From Frankia sp. AgB32 (GTDB lineage: Bacteria > Actinomycetota > Actinomycetes > Frankiales > Frankiaceae), in the NCBI RefSeq assembly GCF_023243045.1, contig NZ_JALKFX010000012.1:1-45292 (forward strand): a stretch of DNA of 45,292 nt, given 5' to 3'. This document shows, piece by piece, positions 25,278-33,798 of this stretch. Every line of letters starts with the position of its first letter. Positions within the stretch are counted from its first letter, which is position 1. The translations under genes were made by a program, and so were the position numbers. Under the pieces are notes generated by a model. It did not search any database, was not told the DNA's origin, and saw nothing but the letters and a program-made list of their open reading frames with translations.

Positions 25278-26255
25278 TCAGCCCCGCGCCGCCGGGCGGG
25301 CGGCCGCCGCGGGCCGGTCAGGCGGTGCGGGCCGGTCGAGCGGTGCGGCCGCGCGCGTCGGCGCGGACCGGGCCGGCTCCCGCGCCGGGTCGGGCGGGTA
25401 GGGGAGGATCTGGCGTGGTCCGGCGAAGGGGCGGCCGTAGGCCTCCCACGCCGTCCGCTCCCGCGGGTAACCCATCGAGACCTCCTCGAAGCGGACGTCG
25501 TCGTACCAGGTCGTGCGGGGGATGTGCAGGTGTCCGTAGACGACGGCGGACGCGCCGTAACGGCGGTGCCAGTCGGCGGTGGCGGTGGTGCCGCACCACA
25601 GCGCGAACTCCGGGTAGCGCAGGACCTCGGTGGGCTGGCGCACCAGCGGCCAGTGGTTGACCAGCACCGTGGGCACGGCCGGGTCGAGCGCCGCGAGCCG
25701 CTCGGCGGTGTACCCGACGCGCGCCCGCGACCAGGCGTCGATCGTGGGGTAGGGATCCGGGTGCAGCAGCCACTCGTCGGTGCACACGACCCCGGTCTCG
25801 CGGGCCAGCGCGAGCGCCTGCTCCTTGGTGGCCGCGCCGACCGGGCGGAACGTGTAGTCGTAGGGGACGAACAGCGGCGTGATCGTGACCGGGCCGCCGC
25901 CGCCGGTCCACACCGGATACGGATCCTCCGGGGTGAGCACCCCGAGACCGCGGGCGATCTCGACGAGGTACTGGTAGCGTTCCCGGCCGCGCAGCCGGAC
26001 GGGATCCTGCTTCGCCGTCCACAGCTCGTGGTTGCCGGGAACCCAGATGACCTTGGCGTAGCGCTCGGTGAACAGCCGCCAGATCGCCGCGATGTCGGCG
26101 GCGATCTCGGCCACGTCACCGGCGAGAATGAGCCAGTCGTCCGGCGAGGTGGGCTCGATCGCCTCGACGAGCCGCCGGTTCTCGGAATAGCCGACGTGGA
26201 CGTCGCTCACGGCCATCAGCCGACCGCCTGATGGCGTCCAATCCGTGCGGGCCAC
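25278..26255 (-). CDS. Calcineurin-like metallophosphoesterase
   Basis: The 325-residue protein has the complete dimetal set of the superfamily: AVSDVHVG, LILAGDVAE, WVPGNHELW, VLVNHWPL and VYGHLHIPR. A low-complexity Pro/Ala/Arg tail (about 285-325) follows the domain. The substrate is unknown. It is the first gene of a two-gene unit with the PPTase. The GTG at 26255 is chosen because the family fold begins 12 residues later (GGRLMAVSD); an in-frame frame reaches 26411, and no strong ribosome-binding site decides between them. Confidence 0.85.
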   Translation of the reverse strand: MARTDWTPSGGRLMAVSDVHVGYSENRRLVEAIEPTSPDDWLILAGDVAEIAADIAAIWRLFTERYAKVIWVPGNHELWTAKQDPVRLRGRERYQYLVEIARGLGVLTPEDPYPVWTGGGGPVTITPLFVPYDYTFRPVGAATKEQALALARETGVVCTDEWLLHPDPYPTIDAWSRARVGYTAERLAALDPAVPTVLVNHWPLVRQPTEVLRYPEFALWCGTTATADWHRRYGASAVVYGHLHIPRTTWYDDVRFEEVSMGYPRERTAWEAYGRPFAGPRQILPYPPDPAREPARSAPTRAAAPLDRPAPPDRPAAAARPAARG

Positions 26256-26521
26256 GAAGAGAAGCCTACCGGCGCCGCGGCGGCTCTGTCCGGCCGTCGC
26301 CGGAGCAGTCACCATAACCGAGCATCCACCACGCGCCGGCGCCGGACCCGCCACCGTCGGGCGGGGCGATGTTCGAGACGACCCCGCACCGGGCATGCCG
26401 CAGGAGATCATGCCTGACGACAGGGCCGAGCGCGACGGGTCGGGCCGCTCGCGGCCCGAAGGATCATGGCGTCACGGACGTGACGTCCCGGCAGACGACG
26501 ACGGGGAAATCGGAGCAGATG

Positions 26522-26902
26522 ATGGGTGACGTCGGAACCACGCTGTTGGTCGCCTTCGGCGTGCTCGCCGCCGTCGGCCTCGCGCTGACCGTGGTCGCGC
26601 TGGTGGTCATCAGGCGCTACGAGCTGCCGCTGCGCGGCATCGCGGCGACCCTGGGCAGCCTCGTGTACGTCCTGTCGCCGGTGGACGCCGTTCCGGAGGT
26701 CCCGCTCGGGCCGATCGGGCTGATCGACGACCTGATGGTCGTCATCGCGGCCGTGGCGTACGTGCGCGGGCTGGTCAACGCGCGCCGGGAGCTCACGCCG
26801 GCCGGGCCCGCCCGCTCCTCCGGCGGCCGGTTCCCGACCGGGGGCGGGGTGCCCCGCCAGTCGCCGCCGCGGCTGCCCGGTGGCCGCCGCGGCCGTCGCT
26901 GA
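26522..26902 (+). CDS. DUF1232 (YkvA-like) small membrane protein
   Basis: The 126-residue protein has an N-terminal membrane helix (LLVAFGVLAAVGLALTVVAL) and the DUF1232 core: LPLRGIAATLGSLVYVLSPV and the AVPEVPLGPIGLIDD block, with the family Pro-Asp-x-x-Pro and Gly-x-x-Asp-Asp patterns. A basic Pro/Gly-rich tail ends it. Function unknown. CGGAG (26511-26515) lies 6 nt before the ATG at 26522 and only 3 nt before the in-frame ATG at 26519, so 26522 is preferred. Confidence 0.75.
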   Translation: MGDVGTTLLVAFGVLAAVGLALTVVALVVIRRYELPLRGIAATLGSLVYVLSPVDAVPEVPLGPIGLIDDLMVVIAAVAYVRGLVNARRELTPAGPARSSGGRFPTGGGVPRQSPPRLPGGRRGRR

Positions 26903-26920
26903 GCCCGCCGACGCCGCCCG

Positions 26921-26940
26921 CCCCGCCCGCGCGGGCGGGG
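26921..26940. terminator. Perfect 20-bp GC palindrome between convergent DUF1232 and terD genes
   Basis: A perfect palindrome of 10-bp C/G-only arms lies 18 nt after the DUF1232 stop and 10 nt before the end of the opposing TerD gene. In RNA it would fold to a strong hairpin from either strand, so it is a likely bidirectional terminator. There is no U-tract. Confidence 0.6.
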
Positions 26941-26950
26941 GCGCTCCAGA

Positions 26951-27526
26951 TCAGACCGCCAGGCCGTAGGCGCGCGCGATCTCGGCCAGACCGTCGACGC
27001 CGCCCTCGCCGACCGCGCGGAAATGCCAGCCGTCCGCTGACCGCAGCAGCTCACCGAACAGCATCGACGTGTCCCGCGCGGCGGACGAGGACAGGTCGTA
27101 TCGCACCAGTTCCTCATCGGTGTCCGCGTTGACCACGCGGATGTACGCGCCATGCACGTCGCCGAAACTCTGGTGCCGGTAGTCGGCGTTGTGAATGCTC
27201 ACCGGGAACACGATGCGGGTGATGGCGCTGGACAGCAGGTCGAGCCGAACGTCGATCTGCTCGTCGTCACCCGCGCCCTCGCCGGTGAGGTTGTCCCCGC
27301 GATGCACGATCTCCCCGCGCGGGCTGCTGAGATTGTTGTAGTAGATGAAATAGCTCAGGCCGGGCGCCCGGCCGTCGCCCTGCAGCGCGATCGCGCTTGC
27401 GTCCAGGTCGAACTCCTCCGCTCCTGGACGATTCGGGTCCCAGCCCAACCCGACCGTGATGTGCGTCAGGACGTCGGTTCTTTCGGCAAGGGCTGCGCTG
27501 GCGCCCTTGGCGAGGTCAATGCCCAC
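26951..27526 (-). CDS. terD: TerD-family (tellurite-resistance/stress) protein
   Basis: The 191-residue protein opens MGIDLAKGASAAL and carries the TerD blocks: VGLGWDPN, EFDLDASAIAL, YFIYYNNLSSPRGEIVHRGD, NLTGEGAGDDEQIDVRLDLL and FGDVHGAYIRVVN. The acidic residues of GDDEQI-type loops bind calcium in this family. TerD proteins act in stress and bio-conflict systems that are still poorly understood, and often occur in several copies in actinomycetes. CGGAG lies 4 nt before the GTG at 27526. No other ter genes are next to it, though a TIR-containing locus follows on the other strand. Confidence 0.9.
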   Translation of the reverse strand: MGIDLAKGASAALAERTDVLTHITVGLGWDPNRPGAEEFDLDASAIALQGDGRAPGLSYFIYYNNLSSPRGEIVHRGDNLTGEGAGDDEQIDVRLDLLSSAITRIVFPVSIHNADYRHQSFGDVHGAYIRVVNADTDEELVRYDLSSSAARDTSMLFGELLRSADGWHFRAVGEGGVDGLAEIARAYGLAV

Positions 27527-27930
27527 TGTTCTCCGCTTCCGTGACGTTGCCGCGAGGCTGTCGCCGGCCGCGCGGGGGCCGGCCGGTCGCCCAAAATCTG
27601 TGATCAGCCAAGCACATGCCGGCAGCGGCGGGGAGCGCATCGGGCAGACTCGACCGGCCGCCCGCGTGTCCGCCACCGCCCCGGCCGCCGCGGCCCGCCG
27701 GCCGTGTGTCGTAGGCCGCGGTGACCAGCGCGCGGAGCACCGCGGCCGGCACGCGTGGCCCGGCCCTGGTGAACGGGCCGTGGCGGCGAGGTGTCCGTCC
27801 TACCCCCGATCGAGGGCGGAGACCGGACGGCGGCGCCAGCCCGTTACCAGGCCAGCTCGCGACTTCTCGTGACTGCTTGTGAGCGGGTCGGCCGGTGACT
27901 GCACCGGCTTGTGGCTGATGGCCGCGGAGG
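27527..27930. other. Intergenic region between divergent terD and HTH genes
   Basis: This stretch of about 400 nt must hold the promoters of terD and probably of the HTH gene. It is very GC-rich with scattered short repeats of CCGGCC type. I found no gene, RNA or clear operator. Confidence 0.45.
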
Positions 27931-28230
27931 ATGCCGACAACGGTCGCTCTGGCGGGTAGAAGGTCCGCTCCGCAGGCGTCGGAAGGGGCAGATTGGCTAA
28001 CGTCGGCAGACGTGGATCATCTACCGCTGCTTGTCGGCTCCGGCGACATCGCCCGCGCGCTGGGCCTGACCCGCCAGGCGGTCGATCACCGGCTGCGGGT
28101 GGACCCGGCCGCGCCGACCCCGGCCGCGGTGGTGAACCGCACCGCGACCTGGAGCGGCACCCGGATCTGGTGGCGCGCCGAGATCGACCGCTGGCTGCGG
28201 CTCGAACCAGAGCACTGGGCGGTGTCCTGA
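27931..28230 (+). CDS. Small helix-turn-helix DNA-binding protein
   Basis: The recognisable part is LLVGSGDIARALGLTRQAVD followed by HRLRVDPAAP, a break, and SGTRIWWRAEIDRWLRLEP, the layout of short AlpA/MerR-like winged helix proteins in which a Trp-Trp/Arg segment ends the wing. It could be an excisionase-like or local regulator. The ATG at 27931 gives 99 residues but has its GGAGG with no spacing; the GTG at 28012 gives 72 residues and still covers the domain. It lies 400 nt upstream of the TIR genes in the same direction and may regulate them; this is inference from position. Confidence 0.55.
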   Translation: MPTTVALAGRRSAPQASEGADWLTSADVDHLPLLVGSGDIARALGLTRQAVDHRLRVDPAAPTPAAVVNRTATWSGTRIWWRAEIDRWLRLEPEHWAVS

Positions 28231-28274
28231 CGAATCTGTCGGGTCGTCGCCGGCCGGCAGACGGCTGACCCGGC

Positions 28275-28338
28275 GGCCTTCCAGGTCCGTGGCCTTCCAG
28301 GTCCATGGCCCACCCGGTCCATGGCCCACCGACCTCGG
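28275..28338 (+). repeat. Four 16-bp degenerate tandem repeats upstream of the TIR genes
   Basis: Units begin GGCC(T/C): GGCCTTCCAGGTCCGT, GGCCTTCCAGGTCCAT, GGCCCACCCGGTCCAT and GGCCCACCGACCTCGG. They form the first of three repeat patches between the HTH gene and the double-TIR gene. Confidence 0.75.
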
Positions 28339-28516
28339 ACATACGCCTCGCGGCCCACCCGGCGCGTTGCGGGTTCCTGAACACGGTCGGCACTATGGTC
28401 ATCGTCCAGGCGGGGTCATCGCCATTGTGGCGTCATCATTGTGCGGTCATCGCCATGGCGAGCGTTGGCTGATAGCGTTTGAACGGTACCGTCCGGGCCG
28501 GCGGAGGGCTCAGGGA

Positions 28517-28591
28517 CAACGTCCCGGCAATCAACGTCCCGGCAATCAACGTCCCGGCAATCAACGTCCCGGCAATCAACGTCCCGGCAAT
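28517..28591 (+). repeat. Five perfect 15-bp tandem repeats in the leader of the double-TIR gene
   Basis: CAACGTCCCGGCAAT is repeated five times without change, then decays through three more 15-nt units (to 28636). The array ends about 40 nt before the TIR gene ATG. An overlapping frame is open across it (Arg-Pro-Gly-Asn-Gln repeats), but GAGG 7 nt before the ATG at 28634 suggests that the array is a leader rather than coding. There are no unique spacers, so this is not CRISPR. Confidence 0.9.
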
Positions 28592-28633
28592 CAAGGTCCC
28601 AGTCGTCAAGGGCATGGTAATCGAGGTCCGGTG

Positions 28634-29701
28634 ATGAAGAGTTACTTCTTCGTCTCCTCTGCCGCGAAGGACGAACGGCGCTGGATACAGCGCTTTCACG
28701 CGGATCTGGAGTACGAACTCCGCCTTCTCGCCGGCACCGCGGTCGGTGGGCTTCTCGATACCCGACCCGCGCCCGGCGGTGAGGCCGCGCGCGCTCTGGC
28801 GGACGGGGCCGGCCGAACCCGGGTCATGGTGGCGCTGTGTTCCGATCCGTATTTCAAGGACGCCTGGTGTGGGCGGGAATGGGCGGTGTTCGGAGCCCGC
28901 GTGGAAAACTTCGGCAAGGCCGGCGCGACCCGGCTGGAGGACGGATTCGTGCGGGTTCTGTGGCGTTCGACCCACGATCCGCTGCCGCCGGCGGCCGGGG
29001 CGCTGCTCGCCGAGGCGGGCCTGCCTGACAGCTACCGCCAGCACGGCCTGCTGTGGTTGATGCGCAACGCGCCGCGCGGGCCCGGTGGCTACTACGCCCT
29101 GGTCCGGAGGTTCGCCGCCCGGATCATCGAGGCCCAGCAGATCGAACTCGACGCGCTGCCCGAGTCCGCGGTGGGCGCGATGCGTCCGGCGTTCGGCTCG
29201 CATGGATCCGGCGCCTCGCGCCGAACGGCGGCGGTGGCGTCCTCGGGCGCCGGCCCGGCGACAGCCAGCGGGCGTCCCCCGGGGCAGAGGCGGATCGCCG
29301 TCAGCTACGTCGGCGCGGACCAGCAGTGGGCCGACTGGCTCGAGCAACTCCTGCGCCAGCGGTCCTACCAGGTACTGCAGGTCCGCTGGGCGCACAGCGC
29401 CGGCGAGCCGCTGCGGGCCGCGGTCGAGCGGACTGCCTCCTGGAAACCCCAGGTCACCGTGGTTCTGTTGTCGAGGCACTACCGCGCGCCCCGTGCGGAG
29501 AAGCCGGGTGAGTCCGGCACCGAGGCGTGGGAATGGCTGGGTCTGGACGGGCCGCTGCGGCGGCGGGTCGTGCGGGCCTGTATCGATCCCGAACCGCTGC
29601 CCGAACCGCTGCGTGACCTGCCAGCCCTGGACCTCAGCCGGCTGGCGGACAGCGCGATCGACGCGCTGCTCGCGGCCGTGCGCGCGGGCGGTCCCGGGTG
29701 A
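28634..29701 (+). CDS. Protein with two TIR-like domains (FxsC-like)
   Basis: The 355-residue protein starts MKSYFFVSSAAKDERRW and contains a TIR-like domain (1-150) with LCSDPYFKDAWCGREWAVF; Glu82 sits where TIR NADases keep their catalytic Glu. A second TIR-like domain (about 219-330) begins RRIAVSYVGADQQWADWL and has TVVLLSRHY. The first domain resembles FxsC proteins of actinobacterial Fxs peptide systems, but no FxsA peptide or FxsB radical-SAM gene is near. GAGG lies 7 nt before the ATG; a longer open frame through the tandem repeats is possible. Its stop overlaps the GTG of the next gene (GTGA), so the two are coupled. A role in NAD-linked signalling or phage defence is inferred from the architecture. 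Confidence 0.72.
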   Translation: MKSYFFVSSAAKDERRWIQRFHADLEYELRLLAGTAVGGLLDTRPAPGGEAARALADGAGRTRVMVALCSDPYFKDAWCGREWAVFGARVENFGKAGATRLEDGFVRVLWRSTHDPLPPAAGALLAEAGLPDSYRQHGLLWLMRNAPRGPGGYYALVRRFAARIIEAQQIELDALPESAVGAMRPAFGSHGSGASRRTAAVASSGAGPATASGRPPGQRRIAVSYVGADQQWADWLEQLLRQRSYQVLQVRWAHSAGEPLRAAVERTASWKPQVTVVLLSRHYRAPRAEKPGESGTEAWEWLGLDGPLRRRVVRACIDPEPLPEPLRDLPALDLSRLADSAIDALLAAVRAGGPG

Positions 29702-31731
29702 GCGCGACACCGCCCTACGGCAGGCCGGGCCGGCTGCCCGGCGAGCGCCCGCCGGTCTGGCGCGGCCGGCGGGAGAACGAGCTGTTCGCCGGGCGCGACG
29801 ACGAACTCGCCGAGGTCTGGGCCAGGCTCTGCCAGCACGGCCGGCTGGCACTCGTCCCCGCCGGCGGGGCCAGCGGGCTCGGCGAGACCGAGCTCGCCAG
29901 CGCCTACCAGCACCGGTACCAGCTGCGTTATGACGTCGCCTGGTGGGTCGATGCCGGCCCGGGATGCGACCTCGCCCGGCAGTTCGCCGAGCTCGGGCGG
30001 CAGGCGGTGGCCGTGCTGGGCCGGCGGGCGCGGCCAGGCCGGCCCTGGTTGATCGTCCTCGCCGGGGCCGCGAGCCCGGCGCAGGTCGAGCCGTACCTGC
30101 CGGACCCGCCCGCCCACTGCCTCGTCGTCACCGGGCGCAGCGAGGACAGCTGGCAGGAACGGACGATGACGATCGGCCCGCTCACCCCGCGGGAATCGGT
30201 CATGCTCCTGACGGGCGCCGCGCCGATGGTCGACCCGGCGGCGGCGGCCCGCCTCAGCGAGCTGCTCGGGCACCGGCCGGGATCGCTGGCCGAGCTCTCC
30301 GGCTACCTCGTCCGCGAACGGACGCTCACCCCGGAACTCTGCCAACGCCTGTTCGAGCTGGCGGTGAGCCCGCCGGGCAGCCCCGCGGCAGCCGCGGGAC
30401 CTTCGGAACCCGCCAGCACGCCCGCCGTTCGGCCCGGCCCGGGGGTCGGGCCGAACGGGTGGGCGCGTGCGGGGGACGACGCCGACCCCGCCGCCCGGCC
30501 AACCCAGGCCACACCGCCCACGTCCGCCGGACCGTCGGCGGTGATCGACCCGCCGATGGTCGCCGCCGCGTCGAGCTCGGCCGGCGCGGCCACCGTGCCG
30601 TTCGACGCCGAGCGCGGCCCCGTCCCGGCCGCCCGCGCGGCCCCGGGTGACCCCGGAATCACGGAAGACATCCGCCAGGTGGCGCCGGAGGCTGGTGCCG
30701 GCGAGGGGCCCGGGCCCGGGGCCGCGGCCGATCCGGGTGGCGCCGGCCGCGTGAACGACGTCGACCGGCTGGTCGCGACGCTGATGCGGGTGGAGTACAT
30801 CGCCGACGTCGATGGCTTCGACCACTGGTTCGCGGAGGTCGGCCGGCTCAGCGGGCAGACCGTCGCGCTGACCTCGCCATGGCTGGCCGTGCGACTGACG
30901 ACGTTGGTCAGTGCGGCCGTCCAGCGGCCGGGCCCGGGGCTGCTGGACGCCCTGGTGCGTGGCCTCGACCTCGTGGCCCCCCGGGAGGACAGGGCGGTCG
31001 CGGTGTTCCGTCGGCAGGTCGCCGAGATCGCCGGCGGGCCGGGCAGGTCCGCGGCGCTCCCCGGCGCCCGCGCTTCGGTCTCGGTCGACCCGTACGCCAC
31101 CCGGCCGATCCCCGGTACGGACGGCCCGCCGCCGCTCCCGCGCGGACCGGTCGGCGCGGCGAGCTACTACTTCTTCACCAGCCACGCCCATCGCCGGGAC
31201 CGGGACCGGGTGGTCACGTTCCACCGGGACCTGGAGGCGGAGCTGCACCGCAAGGTCCGCCGACGGACCGAACCGGCGGGATTCCTCGACGCCGAGCGGA
31301 TGGGTGGCGGCGAGCACTGGCCGACCGCGTTGCGCGACGCGGTGCGGACCTCGCCGGTACTGGTCGCGCTGTGGACGGACGACTATTTCGACAGTGACTG
31401 GTGCGGCCGGGAGTTCGGCATCTTCCAGGAACGCATCCGCCGGGCGACCCCGGTCGGCGGAACACCGCCGACCGGCATCATTCCCGTCCCCTGGCTCGTG
31501 CGGGAGACGGAGGTGCCGCCGGCCGCCGCCGAGTTGCACATCGCCCGGATGGATCTCGGCCGCGTCTACGACGACATGCCGGTCCTGGATCTCATGCGCC
31601 ACCCGGCGGCGTACGCCGAGTACGTCAGCCTGCTGGCGTATCGGGTGATGGACGTCGCCCGGGACCGGCTGCCACCGCTGGACGCGGCGGCGGCCAAGAC
31701 GATCGCCTCGTCGTTCCACCCGAGGTCGTGA
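29698..31731 (+). CDS. Degenerate NB-ARC-like / effector-associated domain / TIR protein
   Basis: The 677-residue protein is arranged as follows. An N-terminal NB-ARC-like region (about 20-225) has ENELFAGRDDELAEVWARL and RYQLRYDVAWWVDAG, but the nucleotide loop reads GLGETE, with Glu63 in place of the Walker A Lys. A Pro/Ala/Gly-rich linker (about 225-350) follows. A helical block (about 353-445: VDRLVATLMRVEYIADVDGF) resembles effector-associated domains. A C-terminal TIR domain (about 488-675) has SYYFFTSHAHRRDRDRV, TDDYFDSDWCGREFGIF and a Glu near 572 at the NADase position. No C-terminal repeats are present. Such chains resemble bacterial NLR-like conflict proteins. The partner double-TIR gene overlaps its start, so the products probably form a complex. 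Confidence 0.72.
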   Translation: MSATPPYGRPGRLPGERPPVWRGRRENELFAGRDDELAEVWARLCQHGRLALVPAGGASGLGETELASAYQHRYQLRYDVAWWVDAGPGCDLARQFAELGRQAVAVLGRRARPGRPWLIVLAGAASPAQVEPYLPDPPAHCLVVTGRSEDSWQERTMTIGPLTPRESVMLLTGAAPMVDPAAAARLSELLGHRPGSLAELSGYLVRERTLTPELCQRLFELAVSPPGSPAAAAGPSEPASTPAVRPGPGVGPNGWARAGDDADPAARPTQATPPTSAGPSAVIDPPMVAAASSSAGAATVPFDAERGPVPAARAAPGDPGITEDIRQVAPEAGAGEGPGPGAAADPGGAGRVNDVDRLVATLMRVEYIADVDGFDHWFAEVGRLSGQTVALTSPWLAVRLTTLVSAAVQRPGPGLLDALVRGLDLVAPREDRAVAVFRRQVAEIAGGPGRSAALPGARASVSVDPYATRPIPGTDGPPPLPRGPVGAASYYFFTSHAHRRDRDRVVTFHRDLEAELHRKVRRRTEPAGFLDAERMGGGEHWPTALRDAVRTSPVLVALWTDDYFDSDWCGREFGIFQERIRRATPVGGTPPTGIIPVPWLVRETEVPPAAAELHIARMDLGRVYDDMPVLDLMRHPAAYAEYVSLLAYRVMDVARDRLPPLDAAAAKTIASSFHPRS

Positions 31732-31845
31732 CGGGGCGAGGCGTGCGGGCGGGTCGCCCTCGACGAGCCCGCCACCGGGCCGACCTCGGGGGTGTCGCGG
31801 GTCGTAGCGTGAAGGCACCGCCGTCGACCACGGGAGGACCAACCG

Positions 31846-32436
<591 letters not shown>

Positions 32437-32476
32437 GATCCGCCTGCCGGCCCGGTCGCCCCGGCCGGCGGGTGGG

Positions 32477-33472
32477 TCAGCCGGCCGCCGACCCGGCGAG
32501 CGCCGGCCCGGCCGCCTCGGGCAGGTCCGTGCCGTCCAGGTCGGCGCCAGGCAGGTCCATGCCAGACAGGTCCCTGCCAGGCAGATCCGTGCTGGGCTGG
32601 CAGACGCGGTAACCGACGCCGCGGACGGTCAGGATGTGGGTGGGGGCCGACGGGTCGGCCTCCACCTTGCGGCGCAGCCGGCGGACGTGGACGTCGAGCA
32701 TCCGCGCGCCGCCGAAGTAGTCGTACCCCCAGACCCGTTCGAGCAGCTGGCGCCGGGAGACCACCCGCCCGCCGGCCACGGCCAGCTCGCACAGCAGCCG
32801 GAACTCCGTGCGGGTCAGGTGCTGGTCCTCTCCGCGCCGGCGCACGACGCCTTCCGCGGGGCGGATTTGCAGGTCACCGACGCGCAGCGAACTCGCCGCC
32901 GCCAGCTCCGGACGGGCCCGCCGCAGCAGTGCGCGCAGCCGTGCGAGCACCTCCGCGGTGACGGGTGGCGCGGCCAGGTAGTCGTCGGCGCCGGCCTCCA
33001 GGGCCGCGACGACACAGCTCGGGTCGGCCCGGTCGGCGACCACGACGAGCGGGATATCGCCGATGACGCGCAGCCGGCGGCAGAGTTCCAGGCCGCTCAT
33101 CGCCGGGCCGGCCTCGGGCCCCGGCCCGCTCGGCCCCGTGCCGTCCGGCCCCAGATCACCTGCCAGGGGATCGGCCGGCGGCGGGCCGTCCGGGCCGAAG
33201 ACCAGACTGTCGAGCCGGCGGGCGTCCAGGTCGAGCCGGTCGAACTCCGGGTCGTCGAGGCCGGCGAGGTCGTCGGGCAGCGCGAGGGGACCCGGGCCGG
33301 TCGCCAGCGGTACACAGACCAGCACCAGGTGCGCCGGGCGCACGGCGAGCTGGGCGAGGGCCTGGTCGGCCGTTCGGACCAGGTCGACGCCGTAGCCCTC
33401 GTCGAGCAGGGCGGGCACCAGGTCACGGCGCGCCGCGGGATCGTCTCCGACGAGCAGAAGTGTCGTCCGCAC
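32477..33472 (-). CDS. Atypical OmpR-type response regulator
   Basis: The 331-residue protein has a receiver-like domain (1-200) and an OmpR winged helix (about 205-305: EFRLLCELAVAGGRVVSRRQ, LERVWGYDYFGGARMLDV, DVHVRRLRRKVEADP, ILTVRGVGYRV). In the receiver the acidic pair is present (Asp10, Asp11), but the phospho-Asp position reads VLVCVPL, with Cys53. A ~65-residue insert (about 57-124) separates it from MSGLELCRRLR, and the conserved Lys is replaced by Ala (YLAAPP). Phosphorylation control is therefore unlikely; no histidine kinase is adjacent. The tail carries Asp-Leu-Pro-Gly repeats encoded by a 15-bp tandem array. GTG at 33472 is the start that fits the family. Confidence 0.85.
   Translation of the reverse strand: MRTTLLLVGDDPAARRDLVPALLDEGYGVDLVRTADQALAQLAVRPAHLVLVCVPLATGPGPLALPDDLAGLDDPEFDRLDLDARRLDSLVFGPDGPPPADPLAGDLGPDGTGPSGPGPEAGPAMSGLELCRRLRVIGDIPLVVVADRADPSCVVAALEAGADDYLAAPPVTAEVLARLRALLRRARPELAAASSLRVGDLQIRPAEGVVRRRGEDQHLTRTEFRLLCELAVAGGRVVSRRQLLERVWGYDYFGGARMLDVHVRRLRRKVEADPSAPTHILTVRGVGYRVCQPSTDLPGRDLSGMDLPGADLDGTDLPEAAGPALAGSAAG
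32522..32596 (-). repeat. Five 15-bp degenerate tandem repeats in the response-regulator tail
   Basis: Plus-strand units: CAGGTCCGTGCCGTC, CAGGTCGGCGCCAGG, CAGGTCCATGCCAGA, CAGGTCCCTGCCAGG and CAGATCCGTGCTGGG. They encode pentapeptides of Asp-Leu-Pro/Ser-Gly type at the C-terminus. Confidence 0.75.
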
Positions 33473-33798
33473 CGTCCGTATTTTCCCTGATGCGGCCAGG
33501 TTGTCCCCACCGGGACGCGCCGGGCTGAAGGCCCGTCCGGCCTGGCCGGATCCACGGGTGCCGGAGGTCACGGGCGCGTACTGGCTCCGTCGACCTTTCG
33601 GCCTCCCACCCGCGGGCCGCAGGGCCCTCGACGGGGGGTGCCAGTGACCCCCGAGATGAGGACTGAGGGCCCCACCCGAACGCGCCGCCCGCCGGCCCGT
33701 TCGGCCGCAGACACCTGGCCGGCGCCGTGACGGGGCTGGTTGACCGCGCGCCAGCCTTCGGCGCCGCCGCGATCGCCTTGGTGCGTCCACGTACCTCG
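33473..33798. other. Spacer between cobN and the response-regulator gene
   Basis: Both flanking genes are on the minus strand. The 326-nt spacer should contain the regulator's promoter. A hairpin with a 6-bp G/C stem and 7-nt loop (33634-33652) might end cobN transcription, but it is weak evidence. No gene is seen. Confidence 0.4.

Noticed and set aside
28517-28591. Possible CRISPR array
   Set aside because: The 15-bp units are directly adjacent with no unique spacers, and no cas genes are near; it is a simple tandem repeat.
28289-28633. N-terminal extension of the double-TIR protein through the tandem repeats
   Set aside because: The frame is open, but the ATG at 28634 has a well spaced GAGG and starts exactly at the TIR domain; kept only as an alternative.
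28634-31731. Complete Fxs (FxSxx-COOH peptide) system
   Set aside because: The FxsC-like TIR domain is suggestive, but there is no short precursor ending in Phe-x-Ser-x-x and no radical-SAM gene in the neighbourhood.
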